The notes under the pieces are model-generated. The model was not told where the DNA came from, ran no database searches, and saw only the letters and a program-made list of their open reading frames with translations. The translations under genes and the position numbers were made by a program. Positions 44,104-51,448 of a stretch of 64,000 bases of DNA are shown piece by piece. How positions within the stretch are numbered: position 1 is the stretch's first letter; each line of letters opens with the position of its first letter. The DNA is from Actinomycetes bacterium (GTDB lineage: Bacteria; Actinomycetota; Acidimicrobiia; Acidimicrobiales; RAAP-2): positions 1-64,000 of the forward strand of contig JAKAZI010000001.1 in NCBI GenBank assembly GCA_021809495.1, given 5' to 3'.

Positions 44104-44111
44104 GGTCAGCC

Positions 44112-44157
44112 GACCTGTGGGCGAGCCCACGGTCATCTGCGACGAGCCGCTCGTCGC
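44112..44157 (+). promoter_or_regulatory. Two-hairpin leader of infA
   Basis: Hairpin 1 (44112-44134) has a GTGGG-CGAG-CCCAC core extended by GACC/GGTC across a one-base bulge. Hairpin 2 (44139-44157) is a perfect 8 bp stem with a CCG loop. Both lie in the 5' untranslated region, upstream of the ribosome-binding site at 44172-44181. Confidence 0.5.
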
Positions 44158-44184
44158 CGTATTGCCGTAACAAGGAGAAGGAAC

Positions 44185-44409
44185 CTGAGTAAGCCGAAGG
44201 AAGACGCGTTCACCGTTGAGGGAACGGTCGTCGAGCCACTACCGAACGCCATGTTTCGTGTCGAGTTGGAGAACGGGTACACCGTCCTCGCGCACAGCTC
44301 GGGCAAGATGCGCATGCACCGCATCCGCATCCTGCCCGGCGACAAGGTCCAGGTGGAGATCACGCCCTACGACATGACCCGCGGCCGCATCACCTATCGC
44401 TACAAATAA
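44185..44409 (+). CDS. infA: Translation initiation factor IF-1 with CTG start
   Basis: IF-1 is an OB-fold protein that binds the ribosomal A site and acts with IF-2 and IF-3 in start-codon selection. The 74-residue frame reads the complete family sequence, from [20 protein letters not shown] to [15 protein letters not shown]. No ATG, GTG or TTG exists in frame upstream of the conserved core. A CTG at 44185 lies 7 bp after GGAG of AAGGAGAAGG (44172-44181) and gives the usual short N-terminus, so CTG is the probable start. An ATT at 44161 is in frame but would place the ribosome-binding site inside the gene. Confidence 0.9.
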   Translation: MSKPKEDAFTVEGTVVEPLPNAMFRVELENGYTVLAHSSGKMRMHRIRILPGDKVQVEITPYDMTRGRITYRYK

Positions 44410-44435
44410 TCAGGGACTGAGTCGAGAGAGAAGAC

Positions 44436-44549
44436 ATGAAGGTTCGCGCCAGCGTCAAGACCATGTGTGAGAAGTGCAAAGTCATCAGACGGAACGGTCA
44501 CGTCCGCGTGATCTGCGAGAACCCGCGTCACAAGCAGCGTCAGGGCTAG
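44436..44549 (+). CDS. rpmJ: 50S ribosomal protein L36
   Basis: A 37-residue zinc-ribbon protein with ligands C11, C14, C27 and H32 all present. It lies between infA and rpsM as usual, preceded by a GAGAGAGAAG stretch. Confidence 0.96.
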   Translation: MKVRASVKTMCEKCKVIRRNGHVRVICENPRHKQRQG

Positions 44550-44559
44550 GAGAGAAAAG

Positions 44560-44937
44560 ATGGCTCGTATTGCCGGTGTCGACATCCCGCGCGAGAAGCG
44601 CACGGTGATCTCGCTCACGTACATTTTCGGCGTTGGTCCCACGACCGCCCAGCAGATCTGCGCGGCGACGGGGATCGACGAGTCGATCCGCGTGAAGGAC
44701 CTCACCGATGGTGACGTCAACAAGTTGCGCACCTACATCGACCAGAACGTCACGGTCGAGGGTGACCTGCGCCGCGACGTCGCCCAGGACATCAAGCGCA
44801 AGATGGAGATCAACTGCCTCCAGGGGATCCGCCACCGCAAGGGCCTGCCCGTACGCGGTCAGCGCACCCGCACCAACGCCCGCACCCGTAAGGGACCCAA
44901 GCGCACCGTCGCCGGCAAGAAGAAGGTAACCAAGTAA
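44560..44937 (+). CDS. rpsM: 30S ribosomal protein S13
   Basis: Small-subunit head protein forming bridges to the large subunit. The 125-residue product has [29 protein letters not shown] and the C-terminal [15 protein letters not shown]. It shares one base with rpsK. Confidence 0.97.
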   Translation: MARIAGVDIPREKRTVISLTYIFGVGPTTAQQICAATGIDESIRVKDLTDGDVNKLRTYIDQNVTVEGDLRRDVAQDIKRKMEINCLQGIRHRKGLPVRGQRTRTNARTRKGPKRTVAGKKKVTK

Positions 44938-45335
44938 TGGCGAAGCCCACCACCAACGCTCGCAAGGGACGTCGCAAGGAGCGCAAGAACGTCGCCTTCG
45001 GCGTCGCGCACATCAAGAGCTCGTTCAACAACACGATCGTGTCGATCACCGACCCCGAGGGCAACGTCCTGTCGTGGGCCTCGTCGGGCAACGTCGGCTT
45101 CAAGGGATCGCGCAAGTCCACGCCGTTCGCCGCACAGCTGGCCGCCGAGAAGTGCGCGCGCGCCGCGATGGAACACGGCGTGAAGAAGGTCGACGTCCTG
45201 GTCCGCGGACCGGGCTCGGGCCGCGAGACGGCGATCCGCTCGCTCGCCGCGGCCGGTATCGAAGTGGTGGCCATCAAGGACGTGACGCCGTTGCCCCACA
45301 ACGGCTGCCGTCCGAAGAAGCGTCGTCGAGGCTAA
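44937..45335 (+). CDS. rpsK: 30S ribosomal protein S11
   Basis: Platform protein. The 132-residue product contains [23 protein letters not shown] and the conserved C-terminus [15 protein letters not shown]. It overlaps rpsM (TAATG). Confidence 0.97.
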   Translation: MAKPTTNARKGRRKERKNVAFGVAHIKSSFNNTIVSITDPEGNVLSWASSGNVGFKGSRKSTPFAAQLAAEKCARAAMEHGVKKVDVLVRGPGSGRETAIRSLAAAGIEVVAIKDVTPLPHNGCRPKKRRRG

Positions 45336-45344
45336 GGAAGAATC

Positions 45345-45989
45345 ATGGCTCGTTACACCGGTCCCGTTTGCCGACTCTGTCGGCGTGAGCGCACCAAGCT
45401 CTACCTGAAGGGGGAGCGCTGCTTCACCCTGAAGTGCCCCGTGTCGGAGAACTCCGACCGCCAGACCCGCGCCTTCCCGCCCGGCATGCACGGTCGTGAC
45501 CGTCAGCGCCAGGGCTCGGAGTACCTGACCCAGCTTCGCGAGAAGCAGAAGGCCCGGCGCATCTACGGTCTGCTCGAAAAGCAGTTCCGCAACCTCTACG
45601 AAGAGGCCAGCCGTCGCCCCGGCATCACCGGGACGAACCTGCTGCAGTTCCTCGAGCTTCGCCTCGACAACGTGGCCTACCGTGCCGGGTGGGGCGCCTC
45701 GCGCTCCCAGGCCCGCCAGTTCGTGCGCCACGGCCACGTGATGGTCAACGCCAAGCGCGTGACCATCCCCAGTTTCCGGGTCCGTCCCGGTGACGTCGTG
45801 ACCCTGAAGGTCGCCACCCGCGAGAACTTCAACGTCAAGCGCAACCTCGACATCATGGACCGCTCGGTGCCGGGTTGGCTGGAGAAGGGCGAGGACGGCT
45901 TCGCCGTCACCGTTCGCATCGTTCCCCAGCGCGAGCAGATCGACGAATCCATCCGCGAGCAGCTCATCGTCGAGCTGTACTCGAAGTAG
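45345..45989 (+). CDS. rpsD: 30S ribosomal protein S4
   Basis: Primary 16S rRNA-binding protein and, in E. coli, the alpha-operon repressor. The 214-residue product has an S4 domain with RQFVRHGHVMVNAKRV and an N-terminal cluster CRLCRRERTKLYLKGERC-CPV, i.e. four cysteines (C9, C12, C26, C31), suggesting a zinc-binding (C+) form of S4. Confidence 0.96.
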   Translation: MARYTGPVCRLCRRERTKLYLKGERCFTLKCPVSENSDRQTRAFPPGMHGRDRQRQGSEYLTQLREKQKARRIYGLLEKQFRNLYEEASRRPGITGTNLLQFLELRLDNVAYRAGWGASRSQARQFVRHGHVMVNAKRVTIPSFRVRPGDVVTLKVATRENFNVKRNLDIMDRSVPGWLEKGEDGFAVTVRIVPQREQIDESIREQLIVELYSK

Positions 45990-46019
45990 TCGCAGTCCGT
46001 AGTCCCAGAAGGAGCCCGC

Positions 46020-46961
46020 ATGCTGATCATCCAACGACCAACCATCGACGCCATCGGCGACGAGGAGAACAACCGCCAGGCCTTTGGAATCGGACCACTC
46101 GACCCCGGCTTCGGCCACACCCTGGGTAACTCGCTGCGTCGGACCCTGCTGTCGTCGATCCCCGGCGCGGCCGCGACGCGCGTGAAGTTCGACGCGGTGC
46201 TGCACGAGTTCGGTGTGATCGAAGGCGTGAAGGAAGACGTCCAGGACATCTGCCTGAACCTGAAGGACCTGCTCTTGCGCGTGCACAGCGACGAGCCGGT
46301 CGTGCTGCGCCTCGACAAGCGCGGCGAGGGTCCCGTGCTCGCCTCGGACCTCTCGACGACCGCTGACGTCGAGATCTTGAACGGCGACCTGCACCTGGCC
46401 TACCTGACGTCGGCCAAGGGCTCGCTCAGCTTCGAGCTGACCGTCGAGCGTGGCAAGGGCTACGTCGGCGCCGAGGGCAACAAGGGCACCTCGACGATCG
46501 GGGTGATCCCCCTCGACGCGATCTTCTCGCCCGTTCGCCGCGTGTCCTTCGAAGTCGAGCCGGTACGCGTCGAGCAGTCCAAGGACTTCGACCGCCTGGT
46601 CATCGAGGTCGAGACCGACGGGTCGATCAGCCCCGCCGAGGCGCTGTCCTCGGCCGGCAAGACCCTCGGGGCGCTCGTGGACCTGATCGCCCACTTCGAC
46701 GAAGAGGCGCCGTCGCTCGAGTTGGGCGACGTCGGCACGGCCCAGGCCGCCGCCAGCGAGCTCGACATCCGCATCGAGGAGCTCGGTCTCACCGAGCGCT
46801 CGCGTAACTGCCTGAAGCGCGCGGGCATCAACACCGTGGCCCAGCTGATCAACGCGACCGAGCGGGACCTCACGTCAATCACCAACTTCGGCGCCACGTC
46901 GCTGAAGGACGTCACCGACCGTCTCGACGAGCGCGGTCTTTCACTGCGAGTAGAGGACTAG
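46020..46961 (+). CDS. rpoA: DNA-directed RNA polymerase subunit alpha
   Basis: Assembles RNA polymerase and contacts UP elements and activators. The 313-residue product has the N-terminal dimerisation domain (FGHTLGNSLRRTLLSSIPGAA) and the C-terminal domain (LGLTERSRNCLKRAGINTVAQL). It is preceded by AGAAGGAG and followed by rplQ after 2 bp. Confidence 0.97.
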   Translation: MLIIQRPTIDAIGDEENNRQAFGIGPLDPGFGHTLGNSLRRTLLSSIPGAAATRVKFDAVLHEFGVIEGVKEDVQDICLNLKDLLLRVHSDEPVVLRLDKRGEGPVLASDLSTTADVEILNGDLHLAYLTSAKGSLSFELTVERGKGYVGAEGNKGTSTIGVIPLDAIFSPVRRVSFEVEPVRVEQSKDFDRLVIEVETDGSISPAEALSSAGKTLGALVDLIAHFDEEAPSLELGDVGTAQAAASELDIRIEELGLTERSRNCLKRAGINTVAQLINATERDLTSITNFGATSLKDVTDRLDERGLSLRVED

Positions 46962-46963
46962 TC

Positions 46964-47326
46964 ATGCGCGGGACTCCTACCAAGGGCAAGCGGTTCGGGG
47001 GCGACAACGCCCACCAGAAGGCCATGATGGGTAACCTCGTGGCCTCGATGATCGCGGCCGAGTCGATCGTGACGACCGAGGCCAAGGCCAAGGCGTTGCG
47101 CCCCATCGTCGAGAAGGTCGTCACCGCGGCGAAGAACTCGCCCGAAGGCTCCGTGCACGCCCATCGCCGCGTCGTGGCGTTCATCCGCGACAAGGACATG
47201 GCCCAGAAGCTCTTCACCGAGATCGCGCCGCGCTACAGCGACCGTCCCGGTGGCTACACCCGGATCTTGAAGCTCGGGCCGCGTCAGGGCGACAACGCCC
47301 CGATGGCGCGCATTGAGTTCGTCTGA
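46964..47326 (+). CDS. rplQ: 50S ribosomal protein L17
   Basis: The 120-residue core form of L17 without the long C-terminal extension of some actinobacteria. It shows KGKRFGGDNAHQKAMMGNL and YTRILKLGPRQGDNAPMARIEFV. It overlaps truA by 14 bp if the TTG start of truA is correct. Confidence 0.96.
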   Translation: MRGTPTKGKRFGGDNAHQKAMMGNLVASMIAAESIVTTEAKAKALRPIVEKVVTAAKNSPEGSVHAHRRVVAFIRDKDMAQKLFTEIAPRYSDRPGGYTRILKLGPRQGDNAPMARIEFV

Positions 47327-48170
47327 TCAATCGCTGACCGCCACCCGTCGGTGGCGGATGGACCTCGCCTACGACGGCGCCGCCTTCGCCGGTTTCGCGC
47401 CCCAACCCGGGCGCGACACGGTCGTGGGGGCCCTCGGTGAGGCGATCGCGAGGACGTTGCGCCTCGACGCCGCGCCCTTCATTGTCGGGGCCGGACGCAC
47501 CGACGCCGGCGTGCACGCGCTCGCCCAGGTGATTTCACTGGACCTCGGGGCCGCGGTTCTGAGCGAGGACAGCACCGACTGGTTCCTGCGCTCGCTCAAC
47601 CACCAGCTGCGCGGACGAGTCGTGGTCGCGCGCGCGCGGGTGCTCGACGACTTCCACGCCCGCTTTGACGCCACGTGGCGTCAGTATCGCTACCTCGTCG
47701 CGACGGGGCCGGCCCTGGCTGCGACGAGCGCCCTCGCCTGGGCGGTGGCGGCACCGCTCGACCTCGCGGCGATGAACGACGCCTCGGCGTGTCTGGTCGG
47801 CGTGCACGACTTTCGGGCGTTCTGTAAACGCGCCCCCGACAAGACGCCCGACGAACCCCTGCTTCGCCACGTGTACGAGGCCACGTGGACCGACGAACCG
47901 GACCGTTTGGGCGTCGCCGCCGCCGGGGGGTTCGTCGTCTTTCGTATCCGCGCGAACGCCTTCTGTCACAACCAGGTGCGCCGCCTCGTGGGATCGCTCG
48001 TCGCGGTCGGGCGAGGTGAACTGGAGCCCGAGGAGATCGCCGCGCGCCTGCAGAGCGGTGACGCGCGCCGACTGCCGGCCCCGGCCCCGGCGGCCGGCCT
48101 GGCACTCGTGGGCGTCGGCTACGACGACCTCCACGGCGGTCCGTCGGGCCCGGGCGCGCCGATCCGCTGA
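47313..48170 (+). CDS. truA: tRNA pseudouridine synthase A
   Basis: Makes pseudouridine at positions 38-40 of tRNA anticodon stems. The 285-residue product has the catalytic D64 in GRTDAGVHA and the C-terminal CHNQVRRLVGSLVAVGRG. The start is uncertain: TTG at 47313 includes the first beta strand; ATG at 47358 would truncate it. It ends the rplQ transcription unit here; in relatives rplM usually follows directly. Confidence 0.92.
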   Translation: MSSSDQSLTATRRWRMDLAYDGAAFAGFAPQPGRDTVVGALGEAIARTLRLDAAPFIVGAGRTDAGVHALAQVISLDLGAAVLSEDSTDWFLRSLNHQLRGRVVVARARVLDDFHARFDATWRQYRYLVATGPALAATSALAWAVAAPLDLAAMNDASACLVGVHDFRAFCKRAPDKTPDEPLLRHVYEATWTDEPDRLGVAAAGGFVVFRIRANAFCHNQVRRLVGSLVAVGRGELEPEEIAARLQSGDARRLPAPAPAAGLALVGVGYDDLHGGPSGPGAPIR

Positions 48171-48227
48171 CCAGACAACGGCGAAACGCTCGCGTACTTC
48201 GGGCCCAGGGTGAGAGCGGCTCGGCGA

Positions 48228-48277
48228 CGGACCCGTCTGAGCCCGACCGTCGTCGAGCCGACGACACCGGGCGTCCG
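48228..48277 (+). terminator. Nested hairpin after truA
   Basis: Three nested stems: CGGAC/GTCCG (48228-48232, 48273-48277), GCCCG/CGGGC (48241-48245, 48268-48272) and GTCGTCG/CGACGAC (48249-48255, 48259-48265). It lies in the 276 bp gap after truA and could end that operon. Confidence 0.4.
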
Positions 48278-48350
48278 CGAGTGCGCCGCGACAACGGCAC
48301 GCGCGGTGGCGTCCGAGCTGTCAACCGGCTGACGGGTGGCGGATCTCCTC

Positions 48351-48390
48351 TGTAATAAATAGGGAGAAACTATAAGACGTGACAAATACC
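48351..48390. promoter_or_regulatory. AT-rich island upstream of the sulfur operon
   Basis: This stretch is strikingly AT-rich against the surrounding sequence and contains TAATAA, TATAAG and the inverted repeat ATAG-N7-CTAT (48359-48373). It may be an operator, an UP element or an additional promoter. No clear -35/-10 pair with correct spacing was found in it. Confidence 0.35.
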
Positions 48391-48396
48391 AATGAT

Positions 48397-48410
48397 GGGA
48401 CTTTGGGCCC
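48397..48410. promoter_or_regulatory. DosR-box-like operator of the sulfur operon
   Basis: GGGAC-TTTG-GGCCC matches the core GGGNC-N4-GNCCC at all eight fixed positions, and 12 of 20 positions of the full DosR consensus. The centre, 48403.5, lies 43.5 bp upstream of the predicted transcript start at 48447. Confidence 0.4.
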
Positions 48411-48433
48411 TGTTCGCGCGAGAGCGGGCTTCG

Positions 48434-48439
48434 TACGCT
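48434..48439 (+). promoter_or_regulatory. -10-like hexamer of the sulfur operon (leaderless)
   Basis: TACGCT with a 7 bp gap to the ATG at 48447 and no Shine-Dalgarno. No -35 consensus is present, which fits an activator-dependent promoter. Confidence 0.4.
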
Positions 48440-48446
48440 CAGGTTT

Positions 48447-49148
48447 ATGCAAGACATGCAACGCAGCAGGCAGAGTGTGCAGCACCTGGCACCAGCACGC
48501 GACTTCCTGAGCGCGCAAGAGGTAGGGCAGTTGCTCAAGGTCGATCGTTCCACGGTCTATCGGATGGCCGAGAGCGGGGGACTGCCCTCCGTGAAGGTGG
48601 GCCGACAGTGGCGGTTCCCCGCCGCCGCGATCGAGCGCCTGCTGCGAACCGGTGAGCGCGTCGGCGCAACGACCCGCGAAGACCGCGAGGCCATGGTGCG
48701 CGCGGTCGGTTCGTCCCTGCCGCTGATCGAGCTCTCGGCCCAACTGCTCGGGGTCATGATGATCGCGACCGACATGGACGGACAGCCCGTGACCGACCTC
48801 GTCAACCCCTGCGGGTGGTTCGCCCAGCACGCCGAGGACCAGGGTTTCGTGTCGACCTGCCTGGGCTACTGGAAGCAGCTCGCCGACGACCCGGACTTCG
48901 ACGTCCGCTTCCACCTCGGACCGCTCAACGTCGAGTGCGCGCGCACCTTCGTGCGGGTGGGCACGCAGCTCGTCGGCATGCTCTTCGTCGGCGGCATCGA
49001 TCCGACGGGCGAGGACGAGCGACCGCTCTATCGGCTCAACGCCGAAGGTCGGACCCGGGTGCTGACGTACCTGCCGGCCGTCGCCGCGGCGATTTCGCGG
49101 CTCGCGGCGCAACCACGTACGAGCGTCGAGACAGGGAGGACCATATGA
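48447..49148 (+). CDS. Excisionase-type HTH and PocR-domain transcriptional regulator
   Basis: A 233-residue one-component regulator. Residues 20-68 form a helix-turn-helix of the excisionase/MerR-like type (FLSAQEVGQLLKVDRSTVYR). Residues about 85-220 resemble the PocR sensory domain, with three cysteines C122, C138 and C164 that could bind a metal or sense redox state. The stop overlaps the start of the sulfide:quinone oxidoreductase gene by 4 bp, so it is co-translated with the operon it probably controls. The ligand is unknown; a sulfur species is an inference from context. Confidence 0.82.
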   Translation: MQDMQRSRQSVQHLAPARDFLSAQEVGQLLKVDRSTVYRMAESGGLPSVKVGRQWRFPAAAIERLLRTGERVGATTREDREAMVRAVGSSLPLIELSAQLLGVMMIATDMDGQPVTDLVNPCGWFAQHAEDQGFVSTCLGYWKQLADDPDFDVRFHLGPLNVECARTFVRVGTQLVGMLFVGGIDPTGEDERPLYRLNAEGRTRVLTYLPAVAAAISRLAAQPRTSVETGRTI

Positions 49149-50386
49149 AACGGCTTCTGATACTGGGCGGCGGGACTGCCGGAACGATGGCGGCGAACCG
49201 CCTTCGCAAGCGGCTCGACCGCGCCGAATGGGAGATCACGGTCGTGGACCAGAACGAGGCCCACGTCTACCAACCCGGGAACCTGTTCGTGCCCTTTGGC
49301 ATCTACGAGCCGAACGATCTGGTGAAGCCGCGTCGCCGGTTCTTGCCCGAGGGGGTGGAGCTGGTGCTCGGCGAGATCGATCGCGTCGAGCCCGAGGACA
49401 ACCGCGTCGTGCTCGCCGACGAGCGGGTGCTCGCCTACGACTACCTGATCATCGCCACGGGCACCTCGCCGCGCCCCGACCAGACGCCGGGCATGCTCGG
49501 GCCACAGTGGCGAAAGAGCATCCACGAGTTCTACACGCTCGAGGGTGCGACGGCCCTGGCCGACACGCTCGCCGACTGGCAGGGTGGGCGCATGGTCGTG
49601 CACATCGTGGACATGCCCATCAAGTGCCCCGTCGCGCCGCTCGAGTTCACGTTCCTCGCCGACGCGTTCTTCACCGAACGAGCGATGCGCGACCGGGTGG
49701 AACTGGTGTTCGTGACGCCGCTCGACGGTGCGTTCACCAAGCCGATCGCCTCCAAGCACCTCGGCGGAATCCTCGAGGAGCGCGGGGTCAGCCTCGAGAG
49801 CGACTTCATGGTCGAACGCATCGACGCCGACGCGAAGACGCTCGTCTCCTTTGACGAGCGCGAGGTCCCCTTCGACCTGCTCGTCACCATCCCGCTCAAC
49901 ATGGGCGCGGACTACGTGGCGCGCTCGGGTCTGGGTGACGACCTCAACTACGTGCCCGTCGACAAGCAGACGCTGCTCGCCAAGGGTTACGACAACATCT
50001 TCGCGCTCGGTGACGCCTCGGACATCCCGACCTCCAAGGCCGGCTCGGTCGCCCACTTCTCGATCGAGTTGTTCGAGGACAACTTCATCAGCCACATCCA
50101 CGGTCGTCCCATGACCAAGCTCTTCGACGGCCACGCCAACTGCTTCATCGAATCCGGCCACGGCAAGGGCATGCTCATCGACTTCAACTACGACACCGAG
50201 CCGCTGCCCGGCAAGTACCCACTGCCCGGCTTCGGCCCGTTCAGCCTGCTGCGCGAGTCCGAGGCGAACCACTGGGGCAAGATGACCTTCCGCTGGGTCT
50301 ACTGGAACCTGCTGCTCACCGGTAAGGAGATGCCCTTCGAGCCACTGATGTCGATGGCCGGCAAAGAGGTCGAGGTGCACGCATGA
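49145..50386 (+). CDS. Sulfide:quinone oxidoreductase
   Basis: A FAD flavoprotein at the inner membrane face that oxidises sulfide to polysulfide or zero-valent sulfur and reduces quinone. The 413-residue product has the FAD motif GGGTAG (8-13), the conserved redox cysteines C161 (IKCPVAP) and C333 (NCFIESG), the FAD motif ALGDASDIPTSKAG (287-300) and a C-terminal amphipathic anchor (WVYWNLLLTGKE). There are only these two cysteines; the third one of type I enzymes is absent. A type III-like SQR is my best placement. Ribosome-binding site GGGAGGA; both ends overlap neighbours (ATGA). Confidence 0.88.
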   Translation: MKRLLILGGGTAGTMAANRLRKRLDRAEWEITVVDQNEAHVYQPGNLFVPFGIYEPNDLVKPRRRFLPEGVELVLGEIDRVEPEDNRVVLADERVLAYDYLIIATGTSPRPDQTPGMLGPQWRKSIHEFYTLEGATALADTLADWQGGRMVVHIVDMPIKCPVAPLEFTFLADAFFTERAMRDRVELVFVTPLDGAFTKPIASKHLGGILEERGVSLESDFMVERIDADAKTLVSFDEREVPFDLLVTIPLNMGADYVARSGLGDDLNYVPVDKQTLLAKGYDNIFALGDASDIPTSKAGSVAHFSIELFEDNFISHIHGRPMTKLFDGHANCFIESGHGKGMLIDFNYDTEPLPGKYPLPGFGPFSLLRESEANHWGKMTFRWVYWNLLLTGKEMPFEPLMSMAGKEVEVHA

Positions 50387-51105
50387 GCGTCACGACCTCG
50401 CCAACCGTGGAAGAACGCCTCGAGCGCATGGCCGAGCAACTCGCCGAGGTCACCGACGAGTTGCGCCGCCAGCGCGAGAGCCGCGAGCGCTGGCAGGAAC
50501 TGCTCGACGACCTCGCGCCACTCGCCGAACAGGCGATGTCCACCACCATCAGCCACCTCGACCTCGACTCGAGCGACGTGGAGAATCTGTTCAACCTCGC
50601 CCACACCTTCGCGCGCAACGCGTCGGTGCTCGAGGCGTGGATCGGCCCGCTGCGCTCGATGTCGGCACTGGCCGAGGAGCTGGCCCCGCTCGCCACCCCC
50701 GCCGTCGCCAGTCTGAACGAGCGACTCCAGCAGCTCGACGAGCGGGGCTACTTCGCCTTCGCCCGGCGCAGCGTCGACGTGCTGGACAACGTGGTGACCT
50801 CCTTTAGCGAAGAGGACGTCAGGTTGCTCGGCGAGAACATCGTGCTCATCCTCCAGACGATCAGACAGATGACCCAACCCGAGGTCATGGGCATGCTTTC
50901 GCGCACCGCGCTGACCATGCAGCAAGAGGAGCCGGCGGCCGAGGCGCCGTCGCTTCGCGGGCTCGTGCGACAGTTCCGCGACCCGCTGGTGCGCCACGGA
51001 CTCGCCCGGACCCTCGTCGCGCTGCGATCGGTGGGTGCGGAGTCGAACCGGCGACGCGAGCCAGATACGCAAGCGACGCCTGATCAGAAGAGCAAGAGGA
51101 GGTAG
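50383..51105 (+). CDS. DUF1641-domain protein
   Basis: A 240-residue helical protein with a charged coiled coil at the N-terminus (about 8-55) and the DUF1641 signature near 148-178 (GENIVLILQTIRQMTQPEVMGMLSRT). DUF1641 proteins occur next to quinone-linked oxidoreductases and formate dehydrogenase genes; no reaction is established. The start overlaps the SQR stop by 4 bp, suggesting a stoichiometric partner of SQR, for example an assembly or membrane-docking factor. That role is inference. Confidence 0.8.
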   Translation: MSVTTSPTVEERLERMAEQLAEVTDELRRQRESRERWQELLDDLAPLAEQAMSTTISHLDLDSSDVENLFNLAHTFARNASVLEAWIGPLRSMSALAEELAPLATPAVASLNERLQQLDERGYFAFARRSVDVLDNVVTSFSEEDVRLLGENIVLILQTIRQMTQPEVMGMLSRTALTMQQEEPAAEAPSLRGLVRQFRDPLVRHGLARTLVALRSVGAESNRRREPDTQATPDQKSKRR

Positions 51106-51110
51106 TCATC

Positions 51111-51425
51111 ATGACCACAGCGACAATCAACGGCAGCGAAGTCCACGTCGACGCGGAGGGTTTCCTGACCGACTACGACGAGTGGACGGAGGAACTGGCG
51201 CAGGTGCTCGCCGCGAACATCGGCATCGAGCTGACCGACGAGCACTGGGACGTCATTCGCTTCCTGCGCGAGGACTTCCCCCGCCAGGGCGAGACGGCGA
51301 CGATCCGGCGCACGTCAACGGTGGGCGGCTTTGACACCAAGAGGCTGTTCGTACTGTTCCCGAAGAAGCCGGCGAAGAAGATGGCCTACATCGCTGGACT
51401 GCCCAAGCCGAGGGGCTGCGTGTAA
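51111..51425 (+). CDS. TusE/DsrC-family sulfur carrier protein
   Basis: DsrC-type proteins carry persulfide on C-terminal cysteines during sulfur trafficking. The 104-residue product has the family start GSEVHVDAEGFLTDYDEWTEELA, LTDEHWDVIRFLRE and the C-terminal arm GLPKPRGCV. The penultimate cysteine C103 is present, but the second cysteine expected 11 residues upstream is A92, so it is of the single-cysteine TusE type rather than a two-cysteine dissimilatory DsrC. An AGGAGG site precedes the ATG. It is the only cysteine in the protein. Confidence 0.88.
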   Translation: MTTATINGSEVHVDAEGFLTDYDEWTEELAQVLAANIGIELTDEHWDVIRFLREDFPRQGETATIRRTSTVGGFDTKRLFVLFPKKPAKKMAYIAGLPKPRGCV

Positions 51426-51448
51426 CAACCGAAAGAGGAGGCAACGCA

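Noticed and set aside
44161-44184. ATT at 44161 as an alternative infA start.
   Set aside because: It is in frame, but the Shine-Dalgarno AAGGAGAAGG would then be inside the coding sequence, and no other ribosome-binding site precedes it. CTG at 44185 has ideal spacing.
48171-48350. A small gene in the gap between truA and the sulfur regulator.
   Set aside because: Frames in this interval are short, lack ribosome-binding sites and show no recognisable protein pattern. I see only a nested hairpin and, further on, an AT-rich island.
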